A DNA stretch of 64,000 bases from Luteibacter jiangsuensis (lineage in GTDB: Bacteria; Pseudomonadota; Gammaproteobacteria; Xanthomonadales; Rhodanobacteraceae), in contig NZ_JAUSSK010000004.1 in NCBI RefSeq assembly GCF_030812295.1, positions 62,001 to 126,000 of the forward strand. Reading direction: 5' to 3'. The notes under the pieces were generated by a model that saw only the letters and a program-made list of their open reading frames with translations, ran no database searches and was not told the DNA's origin. This document shows positions 43,891-53,750 of this stretch, piece by piece (position 1 is the first letter of the stretch; each line of letters starts with the position of its first letter). The position numbers were made by a program, and so were the translations under genes.

Positions 43891-44802
43891 ATGCCGCAAT
43901 CCTCCGCCCTGTCCCAGCGTGGCCAGTTCCGTGCCATGTACATGGGTCTCAAGGGCCAGCACGCGCTCGAACACACCCCCGTGATCCTCTGCGAAGGCGA
44001 CTCCTGGTTTTCCACGCCACTGGCGATGAACCTGCTCGACTGGATCGTGTCTCCCGCCCCCGAAGACGAGGCGCGGGGCGTGCCGCAGTTCGGCAAGGGC
44101 GGCCTCTTCTTCCGGGTGGAACGCAGCGGCGATCAGGCGGCTCCGCAAGCCGCCCATCCCGGTCGCTCGATGTTCACCGAGGACAACGTCGACGATCTCG
44201 TCGGCTGGTTCACCCGTTATCGGTTCGATGCCGTGCTGCTGAGCGCCGGCGGCAACGACTTCGTCGACACATGGCTGCACGATGCCCTGGCCGGGCGGCG
44301 TGGCCTGAGCGCCAGCCAGGCGTTCGATGCCATCGTCGCGACCGGCCGTTACGAAGAGGTACGCGAGGCTTACGCGTTCTTCGTCAAGACATTCCATGAA
44401 GCACGGCCCGATGTGCCGATCATCGCGCACACATACGACTATCCGCGGCGCATCGGCAGCGCGGCTGAACTCGGCTTGCGCAACCTGGGCGCCGCCGCCT
44501 TGCTGAAAAAGTCTGCCGGCCCGTGGATCGGACCGAACATCGAGACCGTGATCGAGGGCGGCATCGATGCATGGCGCGAGTTCACCCGCCACCTGATCGA
44601 CGGTTTCGTCCAGCGCGTACTCGAGCCGGTGAAGCGCAACGCGGCTTTCGGCGGCATGTTCGACTACGCGGACCTGCGCGGGCAATTGACCGACGACGCA
44701 CAGTGGAACGACGAGATGCACCCCACCGAGGCGGGATTCCACCAACTCGCGGGCGTCTTCCGCGCAAAGCTGATAAGCAGGTTACCGCTCGCCAAGCGTT
44801 GA
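43891..44802 (+). CDS. SGNH/GDSL family hydrolase
   Basis: 303 residues from the ATG at 43891, no signal peptide. Block I has the nucleophile in ILCEGDSWFSTP, block III is GGND (LLSAGGNDFVD), and block V is DEMHPTEAGFHQLA with the catalytic Asp and His. Such enzymes are esterases, lipases or carbohydrate deacetylases. Cytoplasmic by signal absence, which is unusual for secreted lipases. Its last 21 bases overlap the convergent methyltransferase gene. Confidence 0.88.
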   Translation: MPQSSALSQRGQFRAMYMGLKGQHALEHTPVILCEGDSWFSTPLAMNLLDWIVSPAPEDEARGVPQFGKGGLFFRVERSGDQAAPQAAHPGRSMFTEDNVDDLVGWFTRYRFDAVLLSAGGNDFVDTWLHDALAGRRGLSASQAFDAIVATGRYEEVREAYAFFVKTFHEARPDVPIIAHTYDYPRRIGSAAELGLRNLGAAALLKKSAGPWIGPNIETVIEGGIDAWREFTRHLIDGFVQRVLEPVKRNAAFGGMFDYADLRGQLTDDAQWNDEMHPTEAGFHQLAGVFRAKLISRLPLAKR

Positions 44803-45621
44803 ACGGAACACCACGATGCGTTCCGCCGCCTGGGGATCCGGGTCATCGCTGCGGAGCCATGGCATCCGTGCAAAGGTGCGCGAACAGGGACCGAGTGTGA
44901 TCACGCGGATCGGTCGCCGCCGTGCTTCGCGCTCGATGTTGGCCACGACATCGCGCAGCACGCTGCCGACGAAGGGCGTGAACAGGTAGAAGACGTTCGC
45001 CTCCGACAGGTCGGCGTCACGCGCGTCGCCGACGCGCATGTGCACGCCGGCCAGGCCCAGGCGGGCTACCGCCTCGACCGCCCGATCGACGTAGGCGGGC
45101 TCGCGTTCCACGCCGAGCGTGCGCGCTCCCGTGAGGATCGCCACCAGGATCGGCACGTGTCCCATGCCCGCTCCGAGATCCAGCACGATATCGCCGGCCG
45201 TGATGCCGGCACGCGCTACGCCATCGATGATGTGCCTTGCGGGGCTCGGTTGATAGAAAACCATCTCCGCCGGCAACACGCATGGCACCGCGGGTTCCTC
45301 CAGCGAAAGCACGCCCGCGACGATATGGTCCAGCACGTCGTAGTGCTGTCCCGTCGGAAAGCCGACATCGAGCCATGCCGTCAACGCGGCGCGTCCTTCG
45401 CCGCGACGGATGGCATCCCGGATCGAAGAGAAACCTTCCGCGTCGAGCGTTTCCATGGCATCGAGGAGCCGCGCCGCGCGCTCCCGCCACGCGGGATCGT
45501 GCGCGCCGATAAGGAGCAGGTCGAGACGGTCGGCGGCTTCGGCGCGCCACAGGAAGGCGGCGGGGTCACGCCACGCCTGCTCCTGTTCGAGCAGCACGAC
45601 GGTGGAGGCTAGCGATTCCAT
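44782..45621 (-). CDS. Class I SAM-dependent methyltransferase
   Basis: 279 residues from the ATG at 45621. The N-terminal 120 residues are helical and unassigned; the SAM motif I is IVLDLGAGMGHVPIL, followed by the acidic motif II (TLGVEREPAYVDRAV) and VFYLFTPFVGSVL, which is like motif IV of DOT1- or PCMT-like enzymes. The substrate is unknown. It is divergent from the GH97 glycosidase and convergent with the hydrolase gene. Confidence 0.85.
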   Translation of the reverse strand: MESLASTVVLLEQEQAWRDPAAFLWRAEAADRLDLLLIGAHDPAWRERAARLLDAMETLDAEGFSSIRDAIRRGEGRAALTAWLDVGFPTGQHYDVLDHIVAGVLSLEEPAVPCVLPAEMVFYQPSPARHIIDGVARAGITAGDIVLDLGAGMGHVPILVAILTGARTLGVEREPAYVDRAVEAVARLGLAGVHMRVGDARDADLSEANVFYLFTPFVGSVLRDVVANIEREARRRPIRVITLGPCSRTFARMPWLRSDDPDPQAAERIVVFRSTLGER

Positions 45622-45739
45622 GGAACGGTGTGTCTCCTCACAGTTTGCCCAAGGATGCCTTGAGTACGGGGGTGCCGTGTGGAATCCTCGGCGGTGGACC
45701 GTCATGCATATGCCTCCCGCAGCCGACAGGAACCGCCGG

Positions 45740-47542
45740 ATGAAGCTCGTACGCCGTTCGTTCGTCCCCCGCCGTATCGCCGCCATGCTCGTCGCGTGCT
45801 TCTGTCTGCCCGCCTTGGCGACCCCTCCGCTGGCGACGCTGGTATTTCGCGACGGCGGGCAGCCGGTGCTCACCATCACCGATCCGCACGGCCTCGCCCT
45901 CGTGGACGAGACCCTCGGCCTCCGCACCATGGAGGCGGATCTTACCCATGGCCTTCGACTCGTCGGTACCACGCAGCGGCAGCTCACCGAGCGCTATCGC
46001 ATGACCGTCGGCAAGCGCCTGGATCGCCATGCCAATCTTTCCGAAACCCGATACGCCTTGCAGAACGGCAAGGGGCAGAAGCTCGATGTCGTCGTGCGCG
46101 TCGCCAACGACGGCGTGGCATTCCGCTACGAATTGCCAGGAACGGCGCAGGCGACGGTGACCGGCGAGGCCACCGCGTTCGCCGTGCCGCCGGCTGCGAG
46201 AGCGTGGTTGCTTCCCTATAACCCGCAGTACGAGAAAGAACGTATCGAAACCAGCGCGGGAAGTGCCGCACCGGGCGATTACGGCTACCCGTCGCTGTTC
46301 CAGGTCGGCGACAACTACGTGCTGGTCACCGAAGCCAACGCCGACGGCCGCTACGACGGCAGCCGCCTTACGCACGCGGCGAACAGCGGCACGTATGCAT
46401 TGACCCTCGCCGACGCCCGCGTGGAAAGCACCGGTGTCACACCGTGGCGCACGGTGATCGCCGGCGACCTTGCCACCGTCACGGAGTCCACCCTGGTCGA
46501 CGACCTCGCCGATCCGGCGCGCTTCGCCGATACCTCTTGGATTCGCCCGGGCAAGGTCGCCTGGTCGTGGCTGAGCGAACACGACAGCCCCTCGAACGCC
46601 GAACGGCAGAAAGCCTATGTGGACTTCGCCGCACGCAACCGCATCCCCTATGTGCTGGTCGACGAAGGCTGGAACGAGAGCTGGGTGCCGGGCCTGGTCC
46701 GCTATGCGAACGCGAAGCATGTCGACATCCTGCTCTGGTTCCACTGGTCGAAACTCGACACACCCGCCAAGCGCATGGCCGAACTCGCGCGGGTGAAGGG
46801 CTGGGGCGTGAAGGGAGTGAAGATCGACTTCATGGAATCCGACTCGCAGGCGCGTTATCGCTGGTACGACGACACCCTCGCCGATACGGCGAAACTGCAC
46901 CTCATGGTGAACTTCCACGGCGCGACGATTCCCCATGGCCTCGCTCGTACGTGGCCGCACCTGATGACCATGGAAGGCGTGCGCGGCGCGGAGAACGATC
47001 CGCCCGCGGCTGGAAACACCATCCAGCCGTACACACGCAATGTCGTCGGTTCCATGGACTACACGCCGGTGGCATTCGATGCGGGCCGGAAGGAAGCCTC
47101 GATCGCGCACGAGTTGGCGTTGCCGATCGTCTTCGAGTCGGGCTGGACGCACCTGGCCGACATGCCGGAAGCTTACGAGCGCCGGCCGCAAGCGCTCGCC
47201 TTCCTCGACCAGGTCCCCACCGCGTGGGACGAGACGAAGCTACTCGGCGGCACGCCTGGACGGGACGCGATCTTCGCCCGCCGCAGCGGCGACCGCTGGT
47301 TCATCGGCGCGATCTCGGCCGGGCCCGCGCGCCGGCTCAGCGTGCCACTGGCATCCCTGGGCGTCGGGCCGTGGCACGCCGATATCGTTCGTGACGGCGT
47401 GGGCAGGGGCGACGTGGTCCGCTCGGCACAAAACATCACGGCCGATGGCGCGCTTTCGTTCGAGGTATCCGTGAACGGAGGTTTCGCCGCGATCCTGTGT
47501 CCGCTGGCCAAGGGACAGTTCGCGAGCGGTTGTTACCGCTAG
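45740..47542 (+). CDS. Glycoside hydrolase family 97 enzyme
   Basis: 600 residues from the ATG at 45740 (another at 45704 is possible). A signal peptide (about 1-27, ending ALAT) is followed by the N-terminal beta-sandwich, the TIM-barrel (about 270-510) and a C-terminal beta domain. The barrel has VAWSWLSEHDSP, VLVDEGWNESW, GVKIDFMESDSQ and MVNFHGATIPHGL, the GH97 pattern. The family includes alpha-glucosidases and alpha-galactosidases; the KIDFMESD Asp suggests the retaining group. It would act in the periplasm on oligosaccharides. It shares the stop tetranucleotide CTAG with the convergent sensor kinase. Confidence 0.9.
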   Translation: MKLVRRSFVPRRIAAMLVACFCLPALATPPLATLVFRDGGQPVLTITDPHGLALVDETLGLRTMEADLTHGLRLVGTTQRQLTERYRMTVGKRLDRHANLSETRYALQNGKGQKLDVVVRVANDGVAFRYELPGTAQATVTGEATAFAVPPAARAWLLPYNPQYEKERIETSAGSAAPGDYGYPSLFQVGDNYVLVTEANADGRYDGSRLTHAANSGTYALTLADARVESTGVTPWRTVIAGDLATVTESTLVDDLADPARFADTSWIRPGKVAWSWLSEHDSPSNAERQKAYVDFAARNRIPYVLVDEGWNESWVPGLVRYANAKHVDILLWFHWSKLDTPAKRMAELARVKGWGVKGVKIDFMESDSQARYRWYDDTLADTAKLHLMVNFHGATIPHGLARTWPHLMTMEGVRGAENDPPAAGNTIQPYTRNVVGSMDYTPVAFDAGRKEASIAHELALPIVFESGWTHLADMPEAYERRPQALAFLDQVPTAWDETKLLGGTPGRDAIFARRSGDRWFIGAISAGPARRLSVPLASLGVGPWHADIVRDGVGRGDVVRSAQNITADGALSFEVSVNGGFAAILCPLAKGQFASGCYR

Positions 47543-50500
47543 CGCAACGTATCCCGTAACCGGCGCAGCCACCCCGCACGGTGCGGGAACGCTCGCGCAA
47601 CGGGCAACCGTACGCACACATCCGTCCCGCCGTCCAGGCGCGAAGCGATCGAGACGAGCGCATCGATGGTGGCGGCGCGCTCGCGAATGCCGCGCAGACC
47701 CCAGTGGCCCTCGCGGCCGTCACGGAGCACCGCTTCGTCGATGCCGCGGCCGTCGTCGCGTACCGAAAGGAGCAGTTCGGCGTCTTCGACCCGAAGCTCC
47801 ACGTCGACGCGGTTCCCCTGCGCATGGGTGAGGGCGTTGTGCACGGCTTCACGGGCGATGCCATATAGCTCGTCACGAACCAGGTCATCCAGGCCGCGCA
47901 GGTCCCCGTAGGTGGTTACGACCACAGGTACCGTGTGTTCCGCTGCATACGCCGAAGACAGGGCCCGCAACGCGACATCCAGGCGCGCCGACTCCCCGGC
48001 GTGGGCGCGCAGGTCGCGCACGCGGTCTCGCGCTTCCACCAGCGCTTCGTCGGCGCGATCCAAGGCGCGTTCCATCTCACCGCGCAGCGGCTCTTCCGGC
48101 GGCACGCGGTTGGCGATGGCCTGGAAGCGCATGGTCAATCCCTGGATGCTCTGCAACAAGGTGTCATGCAATTCCCTGGCGATGCGTTCGCGTTCCGCAT
48201 GCCGCTCCTGCAAGCGCGCGCGCAGTTGCGAGGCCATGCTGCGCAGGCGCAGGAAGAAGGCCAGCCAGGCAAGAAGCACGACCGCGAGCAGACATAGCAG
48301 GAAGAACCACGGCATCTGGTAGAACGCACGCGCCACGTTGACCTCGATCGACGCGCCTTCCTCGTTGACCACGCCATCTTCGTTCGCCGCGGTGACGCGG
48401 AACACATAGTGGCCGGGCGGCGGGTCGGTATAGACGGCCTCGCGATCGTTTCCCGCATCGCGCCAGCGCGTGTCGAGGCCTTCCATGCGATAACGGAAGC
48501 GCACACGTTCGGGCACGCTCAGGCTCGTGGCCGTGAACGCGATCCGCAGCCGCTCGGTATACGCGGGCAGATCGATACGAGGGCCTGCGGGCCACGTGCC
48601 GACATCCGTGGAAAAGGAACGAATGGACACCGGTGGTGCCAAGGGGTTGCGGGGCACGTGCGCGGGATCGATGGAGACAATGCCGCTCGTGGTGGCGAAC
48701 CATAGCCGGCCATCGTCCGCCACGACCGCGGTGGGTAACGGCCTGAATTGCGCGGGTGTGCCCGGCAAGCCGTCGAGGGAATCGAACAAGGTGCCCGGGG
48801 GCCGGTAGTCCGGCTCTTCCAATGCACGCGCCATGTCAGCCGTGGCTATCCGGACAACGCCCTGTGCCGCGTTGGCCCAGAAGTCGCCACGATGATCGCG
48901 GACCAGGCCGGAGACACCGCGCAGCGGATCGCCCGCCATCGCGATCATCCGCGCCCGGCCGGCGATGACGACGCCGATGCCGAGTTCGCCACCGACCCAT
49001 ACGGCCTCGCCGTCTTCCAGCAGCGCCGTGACATTGCCCACCGCCAATCCTTCGCCCGATCCGATCACGACGTCCCCGCCTTGCGAGCGCACGAGGATGT
49101 TGTTGCGGGCGAAGCCCATCCACAGCCGCGCACGGCGGTCGTTCATCAAGACCAGCGGAGCCGAGTCGATGGGAACGGCCGGCAGGGGATCGTGCTCCCA
49201 GCCACCTTCGGTGAAGTGGAAGATGCCGGGCCGGTTGACCGACACCCAGGCACCACCCTTGCCATCGCCCACCACCGCCTGCACCCCCGAGTAATCCGGG
49301 TAGGGCAACGGAGCGAACGGTTCGGGCTTGCCGTCATGCAGGCGCCAGAGGCCTCCAGGACCGCCGAGCCAGATGCCGTCGGCATCACGGCTGGCGGCGG
49401 TGATCGCCTCGGTCAGTGCGATGGGTTCGATGCCGTTCGCGTCGACCCGGCTGAGTGGCCGGCTCTTGGTGCCAACCCAGACGCCATGATTCTTCGCCGC
49501 TACCATGGCGAAATCCGTGGCACCGGAGGGAAGCATCGCCGGCAGCAGGCGGCTCACCCGAAAACGGTCGAGTCCCCGGCTGCCCCCCACCCAGATATTC
49601 CCTTCGCGATCCTGGATCACGCTGCTGGCGTAATCGGAACTGAGCCCGTCGCGCTCCACGAAACGCTGCGCCTCGGCACTTTCCGCACCGATCACGCGGC
49701 GCGGAAGATCGCGCACCCGGGGTACGCGGCGGATGCCATCGCCCAAGGTCGGCATCCACAAGGCGCCGTCCCGGTCGAATAGCAAGCCCGCCGACGACAA
49801 TCGCAGTACGGGACCGGCTTCGGCGGGATCGGCCTCGCCCGTCCACGCCGGACGCACCCCGCCATCAGCCTCGGCCACCCAGATCGAACCGTCGGCGGCC
49901 TCGGCGATCCGGTTCACCCGGCCGACCTCGCGTGTCGCCACTTCGAAACGGTGACCACCACGCGGCAACCAGGCCAGTGCATCTTCGGTCGCCACCCAGA
50001 GGCGGCCTTCGCGATCCACGAACAGGTTGCGGGCGCGCATGCCCGGCAAGCCCATCGAAGGGCCCACCGATATCCAGCGCCCATGATCGAGGCGGACGAG
50101 ACCATTGAAGGTCGCCGCCCAGATGTTGCCGTCGGGGGTACCGCCGATGGCATAAAGCGTTCCCGTGGGTAGTCCGGACGACGCCGCGTAATGCATGGCG
50201 TGGTCCCCGTCGATGAAACTCGCCACGCCATAACGGAACCCGACCCACAAGCCGCCGGATGGCGGCGCATAAAGCGAGGCCACGCTGGACGCCAGGAAGT
50301 CTCCACCCTCGCGTGGGTGGTAGCGTTCGAAACGCACGCCATCGAAACGATAGAGGCCGGTTTGCGTGCCCAACCAGAGGTAACCGTCGCGCGTCTGCGC
50401 CAACGCCGTGACCTGGCCCGGGGCGCCTTCGCGTATCGTCCATGCCGTGTGGTAGAACTGGCCGATGTCGCGATCCCGGCTATCTGCCGCCAGGGTGTCG

Positions 50501-50574
50501 CAGGCGAACGCCAGCCAGCCGGCAACCACCAGCCAGACCGACATCCACGCAGCGATCGCGCGTTGGAAACGCAC
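47539..50574 (-). CDS. Propeller-sensor histidine kinase (Reg_prop, Y_Y_Y, HisKA_3)
   Basis: 1011 residues from the GTG at 50574, chosen because GGGAGG lies 8 bp upstream and it gives a clean signal peptide (about 1-31). The periplasmic part (about 35-730) is built of two-component propeller repeats (for example TALAQTRDGYLWLGTQTGLYRF) and a Y_Y_Y domain (FRYRMEGLDTRW); one transmembrane helix follows (about 735-760). The cytoplasmic part is a NarL-type kinase with RELHDTLLQSIQGL as phospho-acceptor helix and DDGRGID in the ATPase domain. No receiver or partner regulator is nearby. Such sensors often detect polysaccharide fragments, fitting the neighbouring GH97, which is inference. Confidence 0.9.
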   Translation of the reverse strand: MRFQRAIAAWMSVWLVVAGWLAFACDTLAADSRDRDIGQFYHTAWTIREGAPGQVTALAQTRDGYLWLGTQTGLYRFDGVRFERYHPREGGDFLASSVASLYAPPSGGLWVGFRYGVASFIDGDHAMHYAASSGLPTGTLYAIGGTPDGNIWAATFNGLVRLDHGRWISVGPSMGLPGMRARNLFVDREGRLWVATEDALAWLPRGGHRFEVATREVGRVNRIAEAADGSIWVAEADGGVRPAWTGEADPAEAGPVLRLSSAGLLFDRDGALWMPTLGDGIRRVPRVRDLPRRVIGAESAEAQRFVERDGLSSDYASSVIQDREGNIWVGGSRGLDRFRVSRLLPAMLPSGATDFAMVAAKNHGVWVGTKSRPLSRVDANGIEPIALTEAITAASRDADGIWLGGPGGLWRLHDGKPEPFAPLPYPDYSGVQAVVGDGKGGAWVSVNRPGIFHFTEGGWEHDPLPAVPIDSAPLVLMNDRRARLWMGFARNNILVRSQGGDVVIGSGEGLAVGNVTALLEDGEAVWVGGELGIGVVIAGRARMIAMAGDPLRGVSGLVRDHRGDFWANAAQGVVRIATADMARALEEPDYRPPGTLFDSLDGLPGTPAQFRPLPTAVVADDGRLWFATTSGIVSIDPAHVPRNPLAPPVSIRSFSTDVGTWPAGPRIDLPAYTERLRIAFTATSLSVPERVRFRYRMEGLDTRWRDAGNDREAVYTDPPPGHYVFRVTAANEDGVVNEEGASIEVNVARAFYQMPWFFLLCLLAVVLLAWLAFFLRLRSMASQLRARLQERHAERERIARELHDTLLQSIQGLTMRFQAIANRVPPEEPLRGEMERALDRADEALVEARDRVRDLRAHAGESARLDVALRALSSAYAAEHTVPVVVTTYGDLRGLDDLVRDELYGIAREAVHNALTHAQGNRVDVELRVEDAELLLSVRDDGRGIDEAVLRDGREGHWGLRGIRERAATIDALVSIASRLDGGTDVCVRLPVARAFPHRAGWLRRLRDTLR

Positions 50575-50622
50575 AGGGTCGACCTCCCTCGGAACAGGCA
50601 AAGATAGCGCGTCGGCGATCCG

Positions 50623-51480
50623 TCAGCGCGCGACGCCCACGTCATGCAGGAACGCTACCGAATCAGCAAGTACCCGTGCGGCCGCGGGAGAGCGCTCGGG
50701 TGAGGCGAGCACGTGCGCGGCATGATCGTAGGCGACCAGCCGGCGACGCGATGGCGCAGTCCCGAGCCACGCGAACGCCTCGCGCATCGCCGCCACCGAC
50801 GTGAGCGTATCGCGGTCGCCCTCGCCGCCGTCCCACATGCCGAAGAACACAGGGCAAACGATGGTGCCCAGGCGCTCCGGTCGCATCCACTCGATAAAGA
50901 GCCGCGCGATGGCGCGGTAGCCATCGGAATGGACCATCGACGACCAGTAGCGCCGCTGGAACGGCGACCTCTCCCCCGGCGGCACCACGGCACCTTGCAG
51001 CAAGAGCGCCGCGCGCAACTGCTCGGGATCGTGTACGCGGATACCGGGGGACCAGGCCACCACGGCCGCGATGGCGTCCGGGCGGCGCACTGCCAGATCG
51101 AGGGCGAGCGACGCACCCATCGACGTGCAGACGAGTACTATTTTTTCGCCCAGGCGCAGGCCGATCTCCAGCGCCGCATCAGCGTCCGCGCGCCATCGCT
51201 CTGGCGAAGCACCGGCCATGGCCCCGGGTTCGTCCGAGCCATGTCCGGTCAGGCGATTGAGGAAGAGGTGGGCCGCGCAGGCCCGGGCGATCGTACGATG
51301 TGCCGGCGCACCCTCCGCCTGGCTGGCGGTGAAGCCGTGCAGGTAGACGACCGACAGCGGCTGACGATCATGCGGCACGCCTGCGCCAAACACGATACGC
51401 GCCTCGTTGTCGGCCTTGATATCCGCTACTTGGCGCTCCCTTTGATCGATGTCGCTGGCGAGCTCATCCAGTGTCCTCAC
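50623..51480 (-). CDS. Alpha/beta hydrolase, translationally coupled to the hybrid kinase
   Basis: 285 residues from the GTG at 51480, which overlaps the hybrid kinase stop as GTGA. Alpha/beta-hydrolase features are the oxyanion segment SVVYLHGFTAS, the nucleophile elbow CTSMGAS (Ser; the first Gly of GxSxG is replaced by Cys) and the C-terminal YDHAAHV with the presumed catalytic His. GHGSDEPG resembles the cap-adjacent loop of esterases. No signal peptide. The substrate is unknown. It stands between two sensor kinases in one operon. Confidence 0.85.
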   Translation of the reverse strand: MRTLDELASDIDQRERQVADIKADNEARIVFGAGVPHDRQPLSVVYLHGFTASQAEGAPAHRTIARACAAHLFLNRLTGHGSDEPGAMAGASPERWRADADAALEIGLRLGEKIVLVCTSMGASLALDLAVRRPDAIAAVVAWSPGIRVHDPEQLRAALLLQGAVVPPGERSPFQRRYWSSMVHSDGYRAIARLFIEWMRPERLGTIVCPVFFGMWDGGEGDRDTLTSVAAMREAFAWLGTAPSRRRLVAYDHAAHVLASPERSPAAARVLADSVAFLHDVGVAR

Positions 51481-53645
51481 GCGTCGGCCGCCACGCCCGC
51501 CTGCTGCCGCTGGATTTCCACGAAGCGCCGTACCGACCGGCCCAGCGCATCGACCTCGGCGGAGGCCGCACGCATGTCGCCGCCGGCATCGACGATCACG
51601 GCGATGTCGTCGCATACGCGGCTGGCGCCGGGTACACCCAGGTTGCCCAGCACGTTACGCAAGGCATGGACCGCCTCGGACGCCGCGGCGATGTCGTGCG
51701 AGGCGATCGCGGCGCGAAGCGCATCCAGGTGGTGGCCGGTGGTATGGGCGCAGAGATCGACGAAGTTGGCGAACTCGTCCTGGCTGCTGAGCGCGCGCAT
51801 CTCATCCAGAGGGGTACCGATGTTACCCCGCCCATCCGCCGGTGAATCGATCACCGGCTGCCAATGCCGCACGGCATGCGCGAGCTCGCGCTCCTCCGCG
51901 ACGGCTTCGATCACATCGAGCAGGCGTTGCGCCGCGATCGGTTTCGTCAGGTAGGCCCGCGCGCCCGCCCTGAAGGCGATGCGCACGGCGTCATGGCTGG
52001 AATCCGCGCTGAGCATCACGATGGGCGGCACGCTGCCTGTGCGCCGGGCAACTTCGATGCGGCCAAGCACGTCCCAGCCGGAACTGCCGGGCATATGCAG
52101 ATCCATGAAGATCAGGTCGACGCCTTCGCTGGCCAGGCGCGACAGGGCCTCGTCGCCGCTGGCACCGAACACGGGCTGGTGACCGGCGCGCTCCAGGATG
52201 CGTCCCACGATCTCGCGATTGGCGGCGTTGTCGTCCACCACCAGGCAGCGCAGTGGAGCGACCCTCACCCTGTGGTCGTCGAGCAGGTCCACCAGCGGCG
52301 TGTCGGCCACGCTGCGCGCCCCGGCGGCCGCCCGAGGCAAGGTGAAGCGCCAGCTGAAAACCGAGCCGCCCATGGGGTTGTCGCCCACGTCGAGGCTGCC
52401 CTGCATCTGCTCGGAGACGTTGCGCACGATGTAGAGGCCCAGCCCGACCCCCTCCTGGCGCCGGCTTTCGCCTGCACTCAGTTGGTGGAAAGGATCGAAG
52501 ATCCGCTGCTTGTCGCTATCGGCGATACCGATGCCTGTATCGGTCACGGTGCAGACGATGGTCGGATCGCGGCCCGCCACGCTTTCCAGCAGTTCCACGC
52601 GCACGTCGACCGAGCCTCCCGGCGGCGTGAACTTCAGTGCATTGGAGGCGAGGTTGGACAGCACCTGCTCGATGCGCCCAGGGTCGCCCGCGAACACGCC
52701 TTCGACCGAGGCATCGCGCGACAGGCTGAAGGCGATCCGCTTCTCGGCCGCGTAGGGACGGCAAACGGCCCCCACCGTCGCCAGCACCTCGTCGAAAGCG
52801 AAGGCCTGGTGACGAAGGTTGAAACTGCCGCCGGCGAAGGACGCGACGTCCAGCACGGCGTTCACCCGATGCAGCAAGGCATTGGCGTTGGTGGAAAGCA
52901 GGGCCACCAGGCGGCGCTGGTCGTCGTTCATGGCCGAGGTGTCGAGCAGCGAAGCGGCATGTATCACCGTACCCAGCGGCGTGCGCATCTCGTGGCTCAT
53001 CATCGAGATGAAGCGGTGCTGTGCCTCGCGCGAGGCGATCGCTTCCGCCGACACCTCGCGCAACGCATCCATCATGCGGTAGAGCGTCATCGGGAGCACG
53101 ATCACCAGCGCCAGGGCATATAACGCATAGGCCGGACGGGCAATCCAGAAACCATCCGGCGCCACCACGGCCAGGATAGCCACCGACGCGGCGACGCTGG
53201 CGACGAAGGCCCTGCGGCTGTAACGCACGCCCAATGCCACGGAGAGGAAGGGCAACACCGGGGTCAGCGTGATGAGCAACATGAACGCCGACTTGAGCAA
53301 GACGGCAACCATGACGAAGTTGGTGACACCGCCGACGGCATCGATCGCCACGTTCTGGCGCAACGAACCCGCCCGGAGGCCAAGCATCCAGAAGGCACTG
53401 AGCACGAACAGGGCGGCCGCGACGGGAACCACGCGGTGGGCCTCGATCGCCATCGGCACGGGGCCCTGGAGCCATGCGGCGGACCAGATGACGACGAATC
53501 CGAGAACCACCGTACGCATCAGCGAGACGTGGTACTCACGGAAGCTCGCCACGATGCGATCGATACGCGGGTTACGCAACCGCTCGGCGACCTCACTGAG
53601 CATCACCGGTTCGGCGCGCTTGCCGCTACCGCCATCGATCTTCAT
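51477..53645 (-). CDS. RpfC-like hybrid sensor kinase (HisKA-HATPase-REC-Hpt)
   Basis: 722 residues from the ATG at 53645; a TTG 24 bp upstream is possible. The N-terminus has about six hydrophobic segments (about 40-190) with short loops and no large periplasmic domain. Then follow a DHp helix (His in SMMSHEMRTPLG), ATPase (SNLASNALKFTPPGG, TDTGIGI, GVGLGLYIV), a receiver (VVDDNAANRE, Asp in FMDLHMPG, Lys in YLTKPI) and a C-terminal Hpt (HALRNVLGNLG). This architecture matches RpfC of Xanthomonas, the receptor for diffusible fatty-acid signals, but no rpfF-like synthase or rpfG gene is adjacent. Confidence 0.88.
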   Translation of the reverse strand: MKIDGGSGKRAEPVMLSEVAERLRNPRIDRIVASFREYHVSLMRTVVLGFVVIWSAAWLQGPVPMAIEAHRVVPVAAALFVLSAFWMLGLRAGSLRQNVAIDAVGGVTNFVMVAVLLKSAFMLLITLTPVLPFLSVALGVRYSRRAFVASVAASVAILAVVAPDGFWIARPAYALYALALVIVLPMTLYRMMDALREVSAEAIASREAQHRFISMMSHEMRTPLGTVIHAASLLDTSAMNDDQRRLVALLSTNANALLHRVNAVLDVASFAGGSFNLRHQAFAFDEVLATVGAVCRPYAAEKRIAFSLSRDASVEGVFAGDPGRIEQVLSNLASNALKFTPPGGSVDVRVELLESVAGRDPTIVCTVTDTGIGIADSDKQRIFDPFHQLSAGESRRQEGVGLGLYIVRNVSEQMQGSLDVGDNPMGGSVFSWRFTLPRAAAGARSVADTPLVDLLDDHRVRVAPLRCLVVDDNAANREIVGRILERAGHQPVFGASGDEALSRLASEGVDLIFMDLHMPGSSGWDVLGRIEVARRTGSVPPIVMLSADSSHDAVRIAFRAGARAYLTKPIAAQRLLDVIEAVAEERELAHAVRHWQPVIDSPADGRGNIGTPLDEMRALSSQDEFANFVDLCAHTTGHHLDALRAAIASHDIAAASEAVHALRNVLGNLGVPGASRVCDDIAVIVDAGGDMRAASAEVDALGRSVRRFVEIQRQQAGVAADA

Positions 53646-53750
53646 GCTCGATTGGTCCACCTCCCCCAATAGCCGCCTAGTCTATGAACTCTGTCGCCGC
53701 TGGCAAGTGCGGCGTGGGGATTCACTTTCGTGAAAACGTTTCCAGCCGCG

